The position numbers were made by a program, and so were the translations under genes. The notes under the pieces were generated by a model. It was not told where the DNA came from. It worked only from the letters and a program-made list of their open reading frames with translations, and searched no databases. Positions 32,626 through 43,001 of a stretch of 64,000 bases of DNA are shown piece after piece (position 1 is the first letter of the stretch; every line of letters begins with the position of its first letter). The DNA is from an uncultured Maribacter sp. (GTDB taxonomy: Bacteria; Bacteroidota; Bacteroidia; Flavobacteriales; Flavobacteriaceae), in assembly GCF_947500405.1 (NCBI RefSeq), contig NZ_CANMRY010000008.1, positions 1 through 64,000 on the forward strand, written 5' to 3'.

Positions 32626-34950
32626 ATGAAAACTACAAATTTAGGATACCCAAGAATAGGAAGTAAAAGAGAGTTAAAAAAGTCTTTAGAAAATTACTGG
32701 TCTGGTAAATCTTCTTTAGGTTCTCTCTTATTAACTACAAAAAACATTAGACAACAAAATTGGCTTTTACAAAAAGAAAAAGGGATAGACATTATTCCTT
32801 CTAACGACTTTTCTCTGTATGATCAAGTATTAGACCTTAGCTTTACTTTAGGTTGCATTCCAGAAAGGTATTTTGCCATTAAAAACAACCCAAACTTTGC
32901 TAAACAGGATCTTTATTTTGCAATGGCAAGAGGGCATCAAAAAAATACTATTGATGTTACTGCTTTAGAAATGACAAAATGGTTTGATACAAATTACCAT
33001 TACTTAGTACCTGAGTTTACAAAAAACCAAACTTTTTTTGTTTATGATTCTAAAATAGTAGACGAATACAAAGAAGCCTTAGAAGTAGGTATAAAAACAA
33101 AGCCTGTTATTCTTAGCCCTGTATCTTTTCTGCTTTCTGGTAAAGAAAAAGAAGATGGTTTTCATAGGATAAATTTACTAGAGAAGTTACTTCCTGTTTA
33201 TGAAACTATTATACAAGAATTGGTAAATTTAGGAGTAGAATACATACAGTTTGATGAGCCTTTCTTAGCTACAAATTTATCTAAAAAAGAACAAGAAGCG
33301 ATACAAAACACATATCAAAGATTTTCAAATATATTTCCTAACTTAAAAATAGTTATTGCCAATTATTTTGATTGTTATGGCGATAATCTAGAAACTGCAC
33401 TTTCTTTACCTGTACATACCTTACAAATAGATTTGGTACGTTGCCCCCTGCAACTTGATGACATTTTGCAATCTGGAAAACTACAAGAAAAAACGCACTT
33501 ATCTTTAGGAGTTGTAGATGGCAGAAATATTTGGAAAAATAATTTTGACACCTCTTTAAATCTTATTCAAAAAGCAATAGATGCTATTGGTAAGGAACGT
33601 ATTCTTATTTCTCCTTCCTGTTCCCTACTCCACTCCCCATGCGATTTAGATTTAGAAACAAATTCAAAAAATCTAAGCAAAGAGGTAAAACAATGGCTAG
33701 CATTTGCAAAACAAAAACTAGAAGAAGTTACCATATTAAAACAGTTAGCAAATCAAGAAAATTTAGAAATAAGTTTAGTAAAACTACATGAAAACACTAA
33801 AATACATGAGTTTAAAAAAACCACTTCTTTAATTCATAATCCTAATGTAAAAGAGCGTGTAAAAGCACTTACAGAAAAAGACTCGCAAAGAAAAAATCCT
33901 TTTTCTGTTCGTCAAAAAATTCAGAAAACCGCATTAAACTTACCTTTATTCCCTACAACTACCATTGGGTCTTTTCCGCAAACAAAAGAGGTTCGTAGTT
34001 GGAGAGCAAAGCATAAAAAAGGATCTATTGATGCTAAAGAATATCAAAATTTACTAGAAAAAGAAACTAAAGAAACCATACAATTCCAAGAAGAAGCAGG
34101 TTTAGATGTTCTAGTGCATGGCGAGTTTGAACGTAATGATATGGTGGAGTATTTTGGAGAACAACTAAATGGTTTTGCTTTTACACAATTTGGCTGGGTA
34201 CAAAGTTATGGTAGCCGTTATGTAAAACCCCCTATTATTTATGGCGATGTTTCTAGAGAAAACCCAATGACAGTAAAATGGTCTTCTTATGCACAATCTT
34301 TAACCAAAAAGCCATTAAAAGGGATGCTTACAGGCCCAGTTACTATTCTACAATGGTCTTTTGTTCGTAATGACCAAACTCGTTCCAAAACGGCTACACA
34401 AATTGCATTAGCTATTAGAGATGAAGTGGTAGACTTAGAAAAAGCTGGCTTACAAATTATACAGATAGATGAACCTGCTATAAGAGAGGGGTTACCGTTA
34501 CGAAAAGAAGATTGGAAAACGTATTTAAACTGGGCAATAAAAGCCTTTAGAATATCTGCTAGTGGCGTAAAAAACGAAACCCAAATACATACACACATGT
34601 GTTATTCTGAGTTTAATGATATTATAGCCGATATTGCAGATATGGATGCCGATGTAATTACCATTGAATGCTCTAGATCACAAATGGAACTTTTAGACGT
34701 TTTTGCCGCTTTTAAATATCCTAATGAAATTGGTCCTGGAGTGTATGATATTCATTCCCCTAGAGTACCAGAAAGAGAAGAAATGGTTTCTTTAATAAAA
34801 AAAGCTTCCAAATACATTCCTGTAGAGCAATTATGGATTAATCCAGATTGTGGTTTAAAAACAAGACATTGGGAAGAAACTAAAAAGGCATTAATAGAAA
34901 TGGTTACTGCAGCACAAGAATGCAGAGAAAGTATTTCTGTTTTAGCTTAA
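32626..34950 (+). CDS. metE: Cobalamin-independent methionine synthase MetE
   Basis: 774 aa, full length for the family. It transfers the methyl group of 5-methyltetrahydropteroyltriglutamate to homocysteine. The N-terminal barrel begins TTNLGYPRIGSKRELKK; the C-terminal catalytic barrel begins LFPTTTIGSFPQTKEVR. Zinc and substrate residues appear in GEFERNDMVEYFGE, HTHMCYSEF (His and Cys), ECSRSQ and NPDCGLKTR (last Cys ligand). It is divergent from a Lrp-type regulator and closed by a strong terminator. Confidence 0.97.
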   Translation: MKTTNLGYPRIGSKRELKKSLENYWSGKSSLGSLLLTTKNIRQQNWLLQKEKGIDIIPSNDFSLYDQVLDLSFTLGCIPERYFAIKNNPNFAKQDLYFAMARGHQKNTIDVTALEMTKWFDTNYHYLVPEFTKNQTFFVYDSKIVDEYKEALEVGIKTKPVILSPVSFLLSGKEKEDGFHRINLLEKLLPVYETIIQELVNLGVEYIQFDEPFLATNLSKKEQEAIQNTYQRFSNIFPNLKIVIANYFDCYGDNLETALSLPVHTLQIDLVRCPLQLDDILQSGKLQEKTHLSLGVVDGRNIWKNNFDTSLNLIQKAIDAIGKERILISPSCSLLHSPCDLDLETNSKNLSKEVKQWLAFAKQKLEEVTILKQLANQENLEISLVKLHENTKIHEFKKTTSLIHNPNVKERVKALTEKDSQRKNPFSVRQKIQKTALNLPLFPTTTIGSFPQTKEVRSWRAKHKKGSIDAKEYQNLLEKETKETIQFQEEAGLDVLVHGEFERNDMVEYFGEQLNGFAFTQFGWVQSYGSRYVKPPIIYGDVSRENPMTVKWSSYAQSLTKKPLKGMLTGPVTILQWSFVRNDQTRSKTATQIALAIRDEVVDLEKAGLQIIQIDEPAIREGLPLRKEDWKTYLNWAIKAFRISASGVKNETQIHTHMCYSEFNDIIADIADMDADVITIECSRSQMELLDVFAAFKYPNEIGPGVYDIHSPRVPEREEMVSLIKKASKYIPVEQLWINPDCGLKTRHWEETKKALIEMVTAAQECRESISVLA

Positions 34951-34968
34951 TACAATCAAGTTTTTTTT

Positions 34969-35003
34969 AAATGCATCTTACAATTTGTAAGATGCATTTT
35001 TTT
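34969..35003 (+). terminator. metE terminator
   Basis: Perfect 13-bp stem AAATGCATCTTAC (34969-34981) / GTAAGATGCATTT (34987-34999), loop AATTT, then TTTT. Confidence 0.9.
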
Positions 35004-35031
35004 ATACCTTAAAGTAGTTTAGCTTTGCGCT

Positions 35032-36585
35032 ATGGTAAGGAATATACAATATAGATTATCTCTTAAAGAAGAAGGCCAACCCGGAATGCTTTTAAAAAAG
35101 GTTGCAAAACATCTAGGGCAAGACGAAAAAGACATCGCAATAAAAGTTTTACGTAAATCTATTGATGCTCGTAAACCCTCTATTTATTTTAATTATAAGT
35201 TAGAAATCTATATTCGCGAAAAACCATCAAAAAAACCAGATTATACGTTCAATTATAAAAATGTTTCTAAAGCCAAAGAAATACATATTATTGGTTTTGG
35301 CCCTGCTGGTATGTGGGCTGCTTTACGTTGTTTAGAATTAGGTTACAAGCCTATTGTTTTAGAACGCGGTACTAAAGTTCAGGAACGTAGACGCGATTTA
35401 AAAGCCATAAACCAAGACCATTTAGTAAATGAAGATAGTAATTACTGCTTTGGAGAAGGTGGTGCTGGAACCTATTCCGATGGAAAACTATACACTCGTA
35501 GCCTTAAAAGAGGGGATGTTCGTAAAATTTTTGAAAGCCTTGTTTATCACGGTGCTACAGAACAAATTTTAGTAGATGCGCACCCACATATTGGCACCAA
35601 TAAACTACCAAAAATTGTTCAAAATGTTCGGGAAAAAATTATAGAACATGGTGGCGAAATTCATTTTAATACTCGTGTAACCGATTTCACAGTTAAAAAC
35701 AACAAAATAACTGCCATACAATTACAGAACGGTAATGAAATGATTGCTAATAGAGTTATACTAGCAACAGGACATTCTGCACGTGATATTTATTATTTAC
35801 TGAACAATAAGAAAATTGCTTTAAAAGCAAAGTCATTTGCTATGGGTGTTCGTGTAGAGCATCCGCAGCATATAATAGATTCTATACAGTACCATTGTAA
35901 AGGCGATAGAAATACTCTTTTGCCAGCCGCTTCTTATAGCTTGGTAGAACAGGTTAAAAACAGAGGAGTATATTCTTTTTGTATGTGCCCTGGCGGATTT
36001 ATTGTTCCTGCTGCTACTGCTCCTGGAGAAGTTGTTGTAAACGGCATGTCTCCCTCTAAACGAAATAATTTATATGCAAACTCAGGAATAGTGGTAGAAA
36101 TTAATGCTGAGGAAGATTTGTATAAGTTCGAAAAATTTGGAGTTCTTAAAGGTTTGGAATACCAAAAAAGTTTAGAACGCTTAGCTTTTACTGCAGGTGG
36201 TCGCAGCCAAGTTGCACCATCACAAAGACTTACTGATTTTGTGGAAGGAAATTTATCTACAGACTTAAATCCAACTTCTTACCAACCAGGATTAAAATCA
36301 TCTCCCCTACATTCTCTTTTACCAAAAGGAATTGGTAGCAGATTACGTGGCGGATTTAAAGCCTTTGGAGAAAAAATGAGAGGCTATTATACTGCAGAAG
36401 CTAATATTGTTGGTGTAGAATCTAGAACCTCATCTCCTGTAAATATTCCTAGAAACAAAAAATTAGAGCATCCAGAAATTGAAGGTTTATTCCCTTGTGG
36501 AGAAGGTGGCGGTTATGCTGGTGGTATTGTATCTGCAGCTATGGACGGGGAACGTTGTGCTGAGGCTGCTATTGCTAGCTTATAG
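35032..36585 (+). CDS. FAD-dependent NAD(P)/FAD oxidoreductase
   Basis: 517-aa flavoprotein. The N-terminal about 85 residues are a small basic alpha-beta domain (IQYRLSLKEEGQPGMLLKKVAKHLG, then ISIDARKPSIYFNYKLEIYI-like). The FAD Rossmann fold follows: EIHIIGFGPAGMWAALRCLELGYKPIVLERG, CFGEGGAGTYSDGKLYTR, RVILATGHSARDIYYLL, and the closing LFPCGEGGGYAGGIVSAAMDGERCAE. Conserved widely but unassigned; its reaction is unknown. A perfect -7 element TAGCTTTG (35020-35027) sits 4 bp before the ATG, which suggests a leaderless or nearly leaderless mRNA. Confidence 0.88.
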   Translation: MVRNIQYRLSLKEEGQPGMLLKKVAKHLGQDEKDIAIKVLRKSIDARKPSIYFNYKLEIYIREKPSKKPDYTFNYKNVSKAKEIHIIGFGPAGMWAALRCLELGYKPIVLERGTKVQERRRDLKAINQDHLVNEDSNYCFGEGGAGTYSDGKLYTRSLKRGDVRKIFESLVYHGATEQILVDAHPHIGTNKLPKIVQNVREKIIEHGGEIHFNTRVTDFTVKNNKITAIQLQNGNEMIANRVILATGHSARDIYYLLNNKKIALKAKSFAMGVRVEHPQHIIDSIQYHCKGDRNTLLPAASYSLVEQVKNRGVYSFCMCPGGFIVPAATAPGEVVVNGMSPSKRNNLYANSGIVVEINAEEDLYKFEKFGVLKGLEYQKSLERLAFTAGGRSQVAPSQRLTDFVEGNLSTDLNPTSYQPGLKSSPLHSLLPKGIGSRLRGGFKAFGEKMRGYYTAEANIVGVESRTSSPVNIPRNKKLEHPEIEGLFPCGEGGGYAGGIVSAAMDGERCAEAAIASL

Positions 36586-36589
36586 TTTT

Positions 36590-38020
36590 TTAATCTTTAT
36601 TTACCCTGTATGTAATTTTTTTATTTGTAATAACCTTACACAAACTCATTTCTATGGTTGTAGTTGCCGTAAGGTTTAATACAGGATCCCCAGACATACC
36701 TCCATATTCCACAACATACCCTTGTGCAGAATAGGCTCCACTTGTTGCAGTAACATTTGGCAGGTCATTCCACGAACCCAAAATTCCCACCGAATTATCT
36801 GTTATATGTGCATAATTTTCTTCACCGTCTATACCGGCATTAGGATAATCGTTAGGTTCATTATTATTCCAAAAAGCATAGGTTAATTCTGTACCTCCTA
36901 CATTTCCATCCCAAAATTGTGTGCCAGCCTCAGGGCCTGTCATCCAACGCCATTCCCCCTCTACTGCTTCATCCGAAGCTCCAATCCACCCTACACCTTG
37001 CGCTTGCGAACCCGAAAAATCTGCTTCTTCTTGCGATGTTAAGGTTACCAAGTACCCTTGTAAACCAAAATATGTTCGGTTACTTGCTGCAATTTCAGCA
37101 TCGGTCCAAGAAATATTTGGGTCAGACACAAATTCATAATAATGCTGCGTTGATGGTAAATAATTAGCTTCCCCTACAGTTATAGAAAATTGCCTAACAC
37201 CAGTAGGGTTTGCCGCACTCGTAGAAAATTCAGTTGCCAATATTGCAGTTTCAAATTCTGCATAGGTTGTTGGCCCTTGTAAAGTTATTTCTCCTTCTGT
37301 AGCATCCCAACTAGAAGTAATATTTGGGTGGCTACCTGTTAAGGTTAGTATATCTTCTCCTGTAACATATCCACCTGAAATTTGTATATAAACTGCTGTA
37401 GTTGTAGTATCATCTGGATCCGTAATATTAATTGTTTGCGCCACAGGAACAGAAGACCCTGGACAATATATTTGAGAACCCGATCCGGCTACTATCGGCG
37501 GTTGGTTTGGTAAGGTTCCTGTAAAAAGAACGTTATCAATAAATACTTGCTCAGTATTTACATCCCAATCACCACTACCCGAAATAAATCTAATGCCAGC
37601 GTCTGCTATAATCTGATTGGTATTTAAATCGTAACTTAAACTTCCTGTACCATTTAAATTAGCAACAGTAACATAGTTAAACCCATCATATAATTGCACA
37701 TTTATAGTTTCGTCTCCACTAGTTCTATTATAATCTAGGGTAAGGGTAACGCTTTCATAAGCAGATAAGTCTAAATTACGAGTTATGTACCTTGTGTCTA
37801 GGTTTCTAAATCGAAGTTGATTATTATTTACTCGTATTCTTCCTCCATTTGCATTTGTTCCTTCTCCTGTTTCTGTCCATCCGGCAGCAAAATTCTCGGA
37901 ACCATCGTTAGCAGTATAACTTACACTTTGAAAATTATGAGCAAAAGTTTCTTGACTTATACTAGTAAAAGACCATAACAGAAATAATATCGTACAAATA
38001 AGTCCTAAGGGAAATTTCAT
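36590..38020 (-). CDS. Secreted C-type lectin-like domain protein
   Basis: 476 aa: signal peptide (LICTILFLLWSFTSISQ), an N-terminal jelly-roll-like region (about 25-170: FAAGWTETGEG, LDLSAYESVTLTLDYNRTSG), a cadherin-like middle (about 175-290), and a C-type lectin-like domain (about 295-440). The lectin domain shows YYEFVSDPNISWTDAEIAA, GLQGYLVTLTSQEEADF, GWIGASDEAVEGEWRWMTG and the sugar-loop NNNEPND. A short basic tail (VITNKKITYRVNKD) follows. No canonical type IX sorting domain is evident. Probably an adhesin or surface sugar-binding protein. It faces the FAD gene with 4 bp between stops. Confidence 0.85.
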   Translation of the reverse strand: MKFPLGLICTILFLLWSFTSISQETFAHNFQSVSYTANDGSENFAAGWTETGEGTNANGGRIRVNNNQLRFRNLDTRYITRNLDLSAYESVTLTLDYNRTSGDETINVQLYDGFNYVTVANLNGTGSLSYDLNTNQIIADAGIRFISGSGDWDVNTEQVFIDNVLFTGTLPNQPPIVAGSGSQIYCPGSSVPVAQTINITDPDDTTTTAVYIQISGGYVTGEDILTLTGSHPNITSSWDATEGEITLQGPTTYAEFETAILATEFSTSAANPTGVRQFSITVGEANYLPSTQHYYEFVSDPNISWTDAEIAASNRTYFGLQGYLVTLTSQEEADFSGSQAQGVGWIGASDEAVEGEWRWMTGPEAGTQFWDGNVGGTELTYAFWNNNEPNDYPNAGIDGEENYAHITDNSVGILGSWNDLPNVTATSGAYSAQGYVVEYGGMSGDPVLNLTATTTIEMSLCKVITNKKITYRVNKD

Positions 38021-38243
38021 TTTATTTTAGTTATAATACTTATTTAATGATGTATACAAAGTCTCCAATTTATTTAAGTTACTAAATACAGCCTAATTAT
38101 TGTTGTAAAACCTTGTATTAATGACGTAAAGCAACTTAAAAGCAATATATACCAAATAAAAAACTATTTCTTTTAGATAAATAATCTCTATTTTATTCTT
38201 TTTCTACTCCATAAACGTATCTTCGCCGCATATTTTAAAATAA

Positions 38244-39539
38244 ATGACATTCAAAGATTTAGGTATAGCTTTACCTATATTAAAAGCTATAGAAGAGCAA
38301 GGGTATGCCAACCCTACTCCTATTCAAGAACAAGCAATTCCTATTTTACTTCAAAAAAAAGACCTTTTAGGGGTTGCACAAACTGGAACAGGAAAAACTG
38401 CGGCTTTTAGTATTCCTATAATTCATCACCTACATAGTAACCAAGAACATATAAAAGGGAAAAAACGTATAAGAGGGCTTATAGTTACACCAACTAGAGA
38501 GCTTGCTATACAAATTGGCGAAAACTTTACAGCATATAGTAAGCATACAAATGTTAAAAACACGGTTATCTTTGGTGGTGTAAAACAACAAAAGCAAGTA
38601 AATGCTTTACGCCCAGGTGTAGATGCTTTGATTGCAACTCCAGGAAGATTATTAGATTTAATGAATCAAAACATTATATCGCTTAGAGATATTGAGTATG
38701 TGGTTTTAGATGAAGCAGACCAAATGCTAGACATGGGGTTTATTCATGATATTAAAAAGATCATTGCAAAATTACCTACTAAGAGACAGTCTTTATTTTT
38801 CTCTGCTACCATGCCAAAAGACATTGTAGAACTTTCCAAAAGAATACTAGGAGATTTTGAGCGTGTTACTATAAAGCCAAAACAAGCTACAGCAGAAAGA
38901 GTTGAGCAAGGTATTTATTTTGTTAGTAAAACTAATAAACCAAAATTACTAATACATTTAATACAAGAAAAACCGGAGGCATCGGTTTTAGTTTTTTCTA
39001 GAACTAAACATGGCGCAAATAAAATTGTTAAGAAACTTGCGCAAGCAGATATTAATTCTGCAGCCATTCACGGTAACAAATCACAAACGGCAAGACAAAA
39101 GGCCCTTGGTGCTTTTAAAGAAGGGAAACTTAATGTTCTTGTTGCAACAGATATTGCTGCACGTGGTATAGATGTAGACGACCTTTCTTTGGTAATAAAT
39201 TATGATTTACCTAATATTCCAGAAACCTACGTACACCGTATTGGTAGAACAGGACGTGCCAGTGCCAGTGGCATTGCTATATCTTTTTGTATGGCAGAAG
39301 AACGCGCCTATTTAAAAGATATAGAAAAGTTAATTAAGCAACAGGTTCCAAGATTGGGAGACCATCCTTTTATGGAAGATGCACAAGAAAACATCGAACT
39401 TAAACCCCAAAAACCTAGTAACAATAAAACTAGAAATAATAATAGACCTTCTAGAAATTCAAATAGAAACCGAAAATCTAACTACAGAGGAAAAAACAAT
39501 AGAAACTCTAGCAGAAATAATCCTGATAAGAGAGATTAA
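38244..39539 (+). CDS. DEAD-box RNA helicase, RhlE-like
   Basis: 431 aa: Q-motif (FKDLGIALPILKAIEEQGYANPTPIQEQAIP), motif I AQTGTGKTAAF, Ia PTRELAIQ, GG, Ib TPGRLLD, II VLDEADQMLDMG, III SATMP, IV VLVFSRTK, V ATDIAARGIDV, VI HRIGRTGRA. The tail from about residue 385 is rich in Asn, Arg and Lys (RNNNRPSRNSNRNRK), a typical low-complexity RNA-binding extension. It acts in RNA remodelling, probably ribosome assembly or cold adaptation. Confidence 0.95.
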   Translation: MTFKDLGIALPILKAIEEQGYANPTPIQEQAIPILLQKKDLLGVAQTGTGKTAAFSIPIIHHLHSNQEHIKGKKRIRGLIVTPTRELAIQIGENFTAYSKHTNVKNTVIFGGVKQQKQVNALRPGVDALIATPGRLLDLMNQNIISLRDIEYVVLDEADQMLDMGFIHDIKKIIAKLPTKRQSLFFSATMPKDIVELSKRILGDFERVTIKPKQATAERVEQGIYFVSKTNKPKLLIHLIQEKPEASVLVFSRTKHGANKIVKKLAQADINSAAIHGNKSQTARQKALGAFKEGKLNVLVATDIAARGIDVDDLSLVINYDLPNIPETYVHRIGRTGRASASGIAISFCMAEERAYLKDIEKLIKQQVPRLGDHPFMEDAQENIELKPQKPSNNKTRNNNRPSRNSNRNRKSNYRGKNNRNSSRNNPDKRD

Positions 39540-39554
39540 AAAAAATAATAATTT

Positions 39555-39594
39555 AAAAAAGCCTGTTCTAGTCTATAGAATGGGCTTTTTTTTT
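39555..39594 (+). terminator. Terminator after DEAD-box helicase
   Basis: AAAAAAGCCTGTTCTA and TAGAATGGGCTTTTTTTT pair as a long stem with a two-base internal mismatch, followed by the T-run. Confidence 0.85.
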
Positions 39595-39717
39595 ATGCAT
39601 CAACAACATCTTCAAAAAATATTTTATCTTTTTTTTGACCATATGCAACCTATTCTATTTTCTTTTGTCTTTACTAAACATACATTAAAACATCCATCAA
39701 AAAACAACAATTAAATC

Positions 39718-42084
39718 ATGAAGAAATTAGGATTACTATTTTTATTTTTCACTTCGCTCCTAAGTGCGCAGGAAAATTTTACGGTCAGCGGGTCTATTAC
39801 CGATGCCAGTAATGGGGAAACTCTCTTTGGAGCATCCGTTTTTTTAGAAGGCACTACTATAGGTGCTATTACTAATGAGTATGGCTTTTACTCTATCACT
39901 GCCCCTAGCGGAGATTACAATTTAATAATCTCTTATGTAGGTTTTTTAGATGTAAAAAAGGAAATTACTCTAAATCAAAATCAAAAAGTAAATTTTGAAA
40001 TTCAAGAATATGCTACGCAGTTAGAAGAAGTTGTTTTAACAGCGGATGAAAAAGAGCATGTAAATATTAGAAAACCAGAAATGAGCGTTAACAAGCTTAA
40101 CATTAAAACGGTAAAACGTATGCCTGTGGTTTTAGGAGAGGTAGATATTATAAAATCTCTACAAATGCTCCCTGGAGTTACTAATAATGGAGAAGGTTCT
40201 AGTGGCTTTAACGTACGTGGAGGCGCGGCAGACCAGAATTTGGTGTTGCTAGATGAAGCCATTATTTACAATACATCGCACATGCTAGGTTTCTTTTCGG
40301 TCTTTAATGCAGACGCTATTAAAGACATTAAACTACACAAAGGAGGTATTCCTGCAAAGTTTGGCGGTAGAACTTCCTCGGTATTAGATGTAAGACAAAA
40401 AGACGGTAATAATAAAAGGTTCGCTGCATCTGGAGGAATTGGACTTATTTCTAGTAGATTGGCATTAGAAGGACCTTTATTTAATAAAAAAGGCTCTTTT
40501 CTTGTTGCTGGTAGATCCTCTTATGTAAATGTATTTTTAGCTGCATTTAATAACAAAAACAGAGTTGGTTTTTACGATTTAAACCTAAAAACACATTATA
40601 ACTTTAATGAAAACAATAAGCTTTTTCTTTCTGGATATTTTGGAAGAGATACATTTAAATTAGGGAGTAGTTTTGAAACTACCTATGGTAATGCTTCTGG
40701 AAACTTACGTTGGAACCATATTTTTAATGAACGCTTATTCTCTAATTTATCTTTAATCTATAGCCGCTATGATTACGACATTGGAATAAGAGTTGCCGAG
40801 TTTAACTGGATTTCTGCAATAGATAATTACAATGCTAAGTACGATTTAAAATACTACTTCAATGATAAATTTAAATTAGACTTTGGTGCTAGTGCCATTT
40901 ATTATGATTTTAATCCTGGTGCTATAGAACCTACCTCTAGTGAATCTTCTGTAAATGCTATGCAATTAGACAAAAAGAAAGCCTTAGAAACTGGTGTTTA
41001 TATTAATGCAGAACACAAACTTACAGATAAATTAACCGCGCAATATGGTTTACGCTACAGCTATTTTAACCGTTTAGGAGGGCAAGCTTTAAATAATTAT
41101 GCAAATAACCAGCCTGTTGCTTACAACCCTGTTTTAGGTATTTATGAACGTGGTGAGGAAATAGGAGAAACTGTTTATGACGACGGAGAATCTATAGCTA
41201 ATTATGGTAATTTAGAACCTAGAGTTTCTATGGCTTATGAGTTAAATGAAAACTCCTCGGTAAAATTAGGATACTCTAGAGTTGCACAGTATATTCATTT
41301 ATTATCTAACACAGCATCGGTTACTCCTTTAGATGTTTGGACGCCTAGCGGCAAGTATGTAAAACCCCAATTGTCTGACCAATTTGCTATAGGCTATTTT
41401 AAAAATTTTAAAGATGAAGCATATTCTTTAGAAGTAGAGTCTTATTACAAGACTACAGATAACCGTATTGATTATATAGATGGTTCTGATTTAATTGGGA
41501 ACAACACCATAGAAACCGAAATATTAAATAGCGAGTCTAGAGCTTATGGATTAGAAGTGTTATTTAGAAAAAATACAGGTAATTTTACTGGGTGGGTAGC
41601 CTATACACTTTCTAAATCTGAGCAAAGAACAGATGATGCCAATGCTGGTGGTCCTGGAATTAGCAATGGAGAATGGTATAAAACACCTTACGACCGCTTA
41701 CATGATTTATCTATTACAGGATCTTATAAGGCATCAGATAAATGGACATTTAGTTCTAACTTTGCTTTACAATCGGGAAGACCTGTTACCTACCCTAACG
41801 GTCAATACCAATACGAAGGGCTTTCTATTGCTAGTTACTCTAATAGAAATTCGGATAGGTTACCATTGTACCACCGCCTAGATTTATCGGCTACATATAC
41901 GCCAAATAAAAAACCAAATAGAAGATGGAAAGGCGAATGGGTTTTTGGAATCTATAATGTCTACAATAAGAAAAATGCGGCATCTATCTCTTTTGGTCAA
42001 AACACAGAAACTGGTGTAAATGAAGCTACAAGAACTGCCATCTTTGGAATGGTACCATCTGCAACCTATAACTTTAAATTTTAA
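39718..42084 (+). CDS. TonB-dependent outer-membrane receptor
   Basis: 788 aa. Signal peptide KKLGLLFLFFTSLLSA; CarboxypepD_reg-like domain (FTVSGSITDASNGETLFGASVFLEGT, about 22-110); plug domain (GEVDIIKSLQMLPGV, SGFNVRGGAADQNLVLLDEAIIYN); then a beta-barrel to the end, whose last strand closes in NFKF. No SusC-specific signature is seen. The DUF4249 lipoprotein gene starts 4 bp after its stop, a conserved pair in Flavobacteria; the transported ligand is unknown. Confidence 0.94.
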   Translation: MKKLGLLFLFFTSLLSAQENFTVSGSITDASNGETLFGASVFLEGTTIGAITNEYGFYSITAPSGDYNLIISYVGFLDVKKEITLNQNQKVNFEIQEYATQLEEVVLTADEKEHVNIRKPEMSVNKLNIKTVKRMPVVLGEVDIIKSLQMLPGVTNNGEGSSGFNVRGGAADQNLVLLDEAIIYNTSHMLGFFSVFNADAIKDIKLHKGGIPAKFGGRTSSVLDVRQKDGNNKRFAASGGIGLISSRLALEGPLFNKKGSFLVAGRSSYVNVFLAAFNNKNRVGFYDLNLKTHYNFNENNKLFLSGYFGRDTFKLGSSFETTYGNASGNLRWNHIFNERLFSNLSLIYSRYDYDIGIRVAEFNWISAIDNYNAKYDLKYYFNDKFKLDFGASAIYYDFNPGAIEPTSSESSVNAMQLDKKKALETGVYINAEHKLTDKLTAQYGLRYSYFNRLGGQALNNYANNQPVAYNPVLGIYERGEEIGETVYDDGESIANYGNLEPRVSMAYELNENSSVKLGYSRVAQYIHLLSNTASVTPLDVWTPSGKYVKPQLSDQFAIGYFKNFKDEAYSLEVESYYKTTDNRIDYIDGSDLIGNNTIETEILNSESRAYGLEVLFRKNTGNFTGWVAYTLSKSEQRTDDANAGGPGISNGEWYKTPYDRLHDLSITGSYKASDKWTFSSNFALQSGRPVTYPNGQYQYEGLSIASYSNRNSDRLPLYHRLDLSATYTPNKKPNRRWKGEWVFGIYNVYNKKNAASISFGQNTETGVNEATRTAIFGMVPSATYNFKF

Positions 42085-42088
42085 TACG

Positions 42089-42925
42089 ATGAAATTATAT
42101 ATAAAACTCATAACGCTACTAACCATAAGTTTGTTCATCTCTTGTGAAGATGTAATTGATGTAGAAGTACAAAACGCTCCAGAAAGGCTGGTTATTGAAG
42201 CATCTTTAGACTGGGAAAAAGGAACAACAGGTGCTAACCAAACCATAAAGTTATCTACCTCATCTACTTATTTTGTAGAAGACCAAAGTTCTCCTGTAAC
42301 TAATGCTACTGTAAAGGTTACAAATACAAATACCTCCGAAGAATTCATTTTTGAAAATCAAAATAATGGGGATTATACTATTACTACATTTAATCCAATT
42401 ATAGAAGATACTTATATGCTAGAAGTTATTTACAATAACGAAGTATATACTGCTACAGAAAATTTAAAACCTGTAACCGATATTACAAGAGTAGAACAAT
42501 CTACAGAAAAAGGTTTTGATGATGAAGTATTAGAAGTTGTTGCATATTTTAATGACCCTGAAGATGAAAAAAACTTTTATCTATTTAGATTTAAAGAAGA
42601 TGGCGATTTATTTTATGAACTAGAAGCTGGCAATGATCAATTTATTAATGGAAATGAAATAGACTGGTGGCATGAGAAAGATGAAGATGACAACCAAGGC
42701 GAGTTTACTACTGGAGACCGTGTAGAATTAGAAATGTATGGTATTTCTGAGACATACTATAATTATATAAACACCTTAATAGAACAATCTGAAGGGGTAG
42801 GTTTATTTGGTACTACACCAGTTGCTTTAAAAGGGAACTGTATAAACCAAACAAATGCCAATAACTATGCGCATGGCTTTTTTAGACTTACCCAAGTTGT
42901 AAAAACCAATTACACATTTGAATAA
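42089..42925 (+). CDS. DUF4249 lipoprotein, partner of TonB receptor
   Basis: 278 aa. Lipoprotein signal KLYIKLITLLTISLFISC (Cys18); DUF4249 landmarks EDVIDVEVQNAPERLVIEASLDWEKG, STYFVEDQSSPVTNATVKVTNT, DYTITTFNPIIEDTYMLEVIYN, and the C-terminal ALKGNCINQTNANNYAHGFF. I start at 42089, giving a normal signal peptide; an in-frame ATG at 42020 lies inside the receptor gene. It likely sits on the outer membrane as the surface partner of the upstream receptor. Confidence 0.9.
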   Translation: MKLYIKLITLLTISLFISCEDVIDVEVQNAPERLVIEASLDWEKGTTGANQTIKLSTSSTYFVEDQSSPVTNATVKVTNTNTSEEFIFENQNNGDYTITTFNPIIEDTYMLEVIYNNEVYTATENLKPVTDITRVEQSTEKGFDDEVLEVVAYFNDPEDEKNFYLFRFKEDGDLFYELEAGNDQFINGNEIDWWHEKDEDDNQGEFTTGDRVELEMYGISETYYNYINTLIEQSEGVGLFGTTPVALKGNCINQTNANNYAHGFFRLTQVVKTNYTFE

Positions 42926-42950
42926 TATTTTTTTGGTTTTTTTAATGGTA

Positions 42951-42986
42951 AGGGAGTAGCCTAGTTGCTACTCCCTTTTTATATTT
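42951..42986 (+). terminator. Terminator after DUF4249 gene
   Basis: Perfect 10-bp stem AGGGAGTAGC (42951-42960) / GCTACTCCCT (42967-42976), loop CTAGTT, then TTTTATATTT. Confidence 0.88.
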
Positions 42987-43001
42987 TAGATTTTTTCTAT
43001 A

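Noticed and set aside
39379..39714. 111-codon frame across the helicase 3' end
   Set aside because: Overlaps the Asn/Arg-rich tail in another frame and runs through the terminator hairpin.
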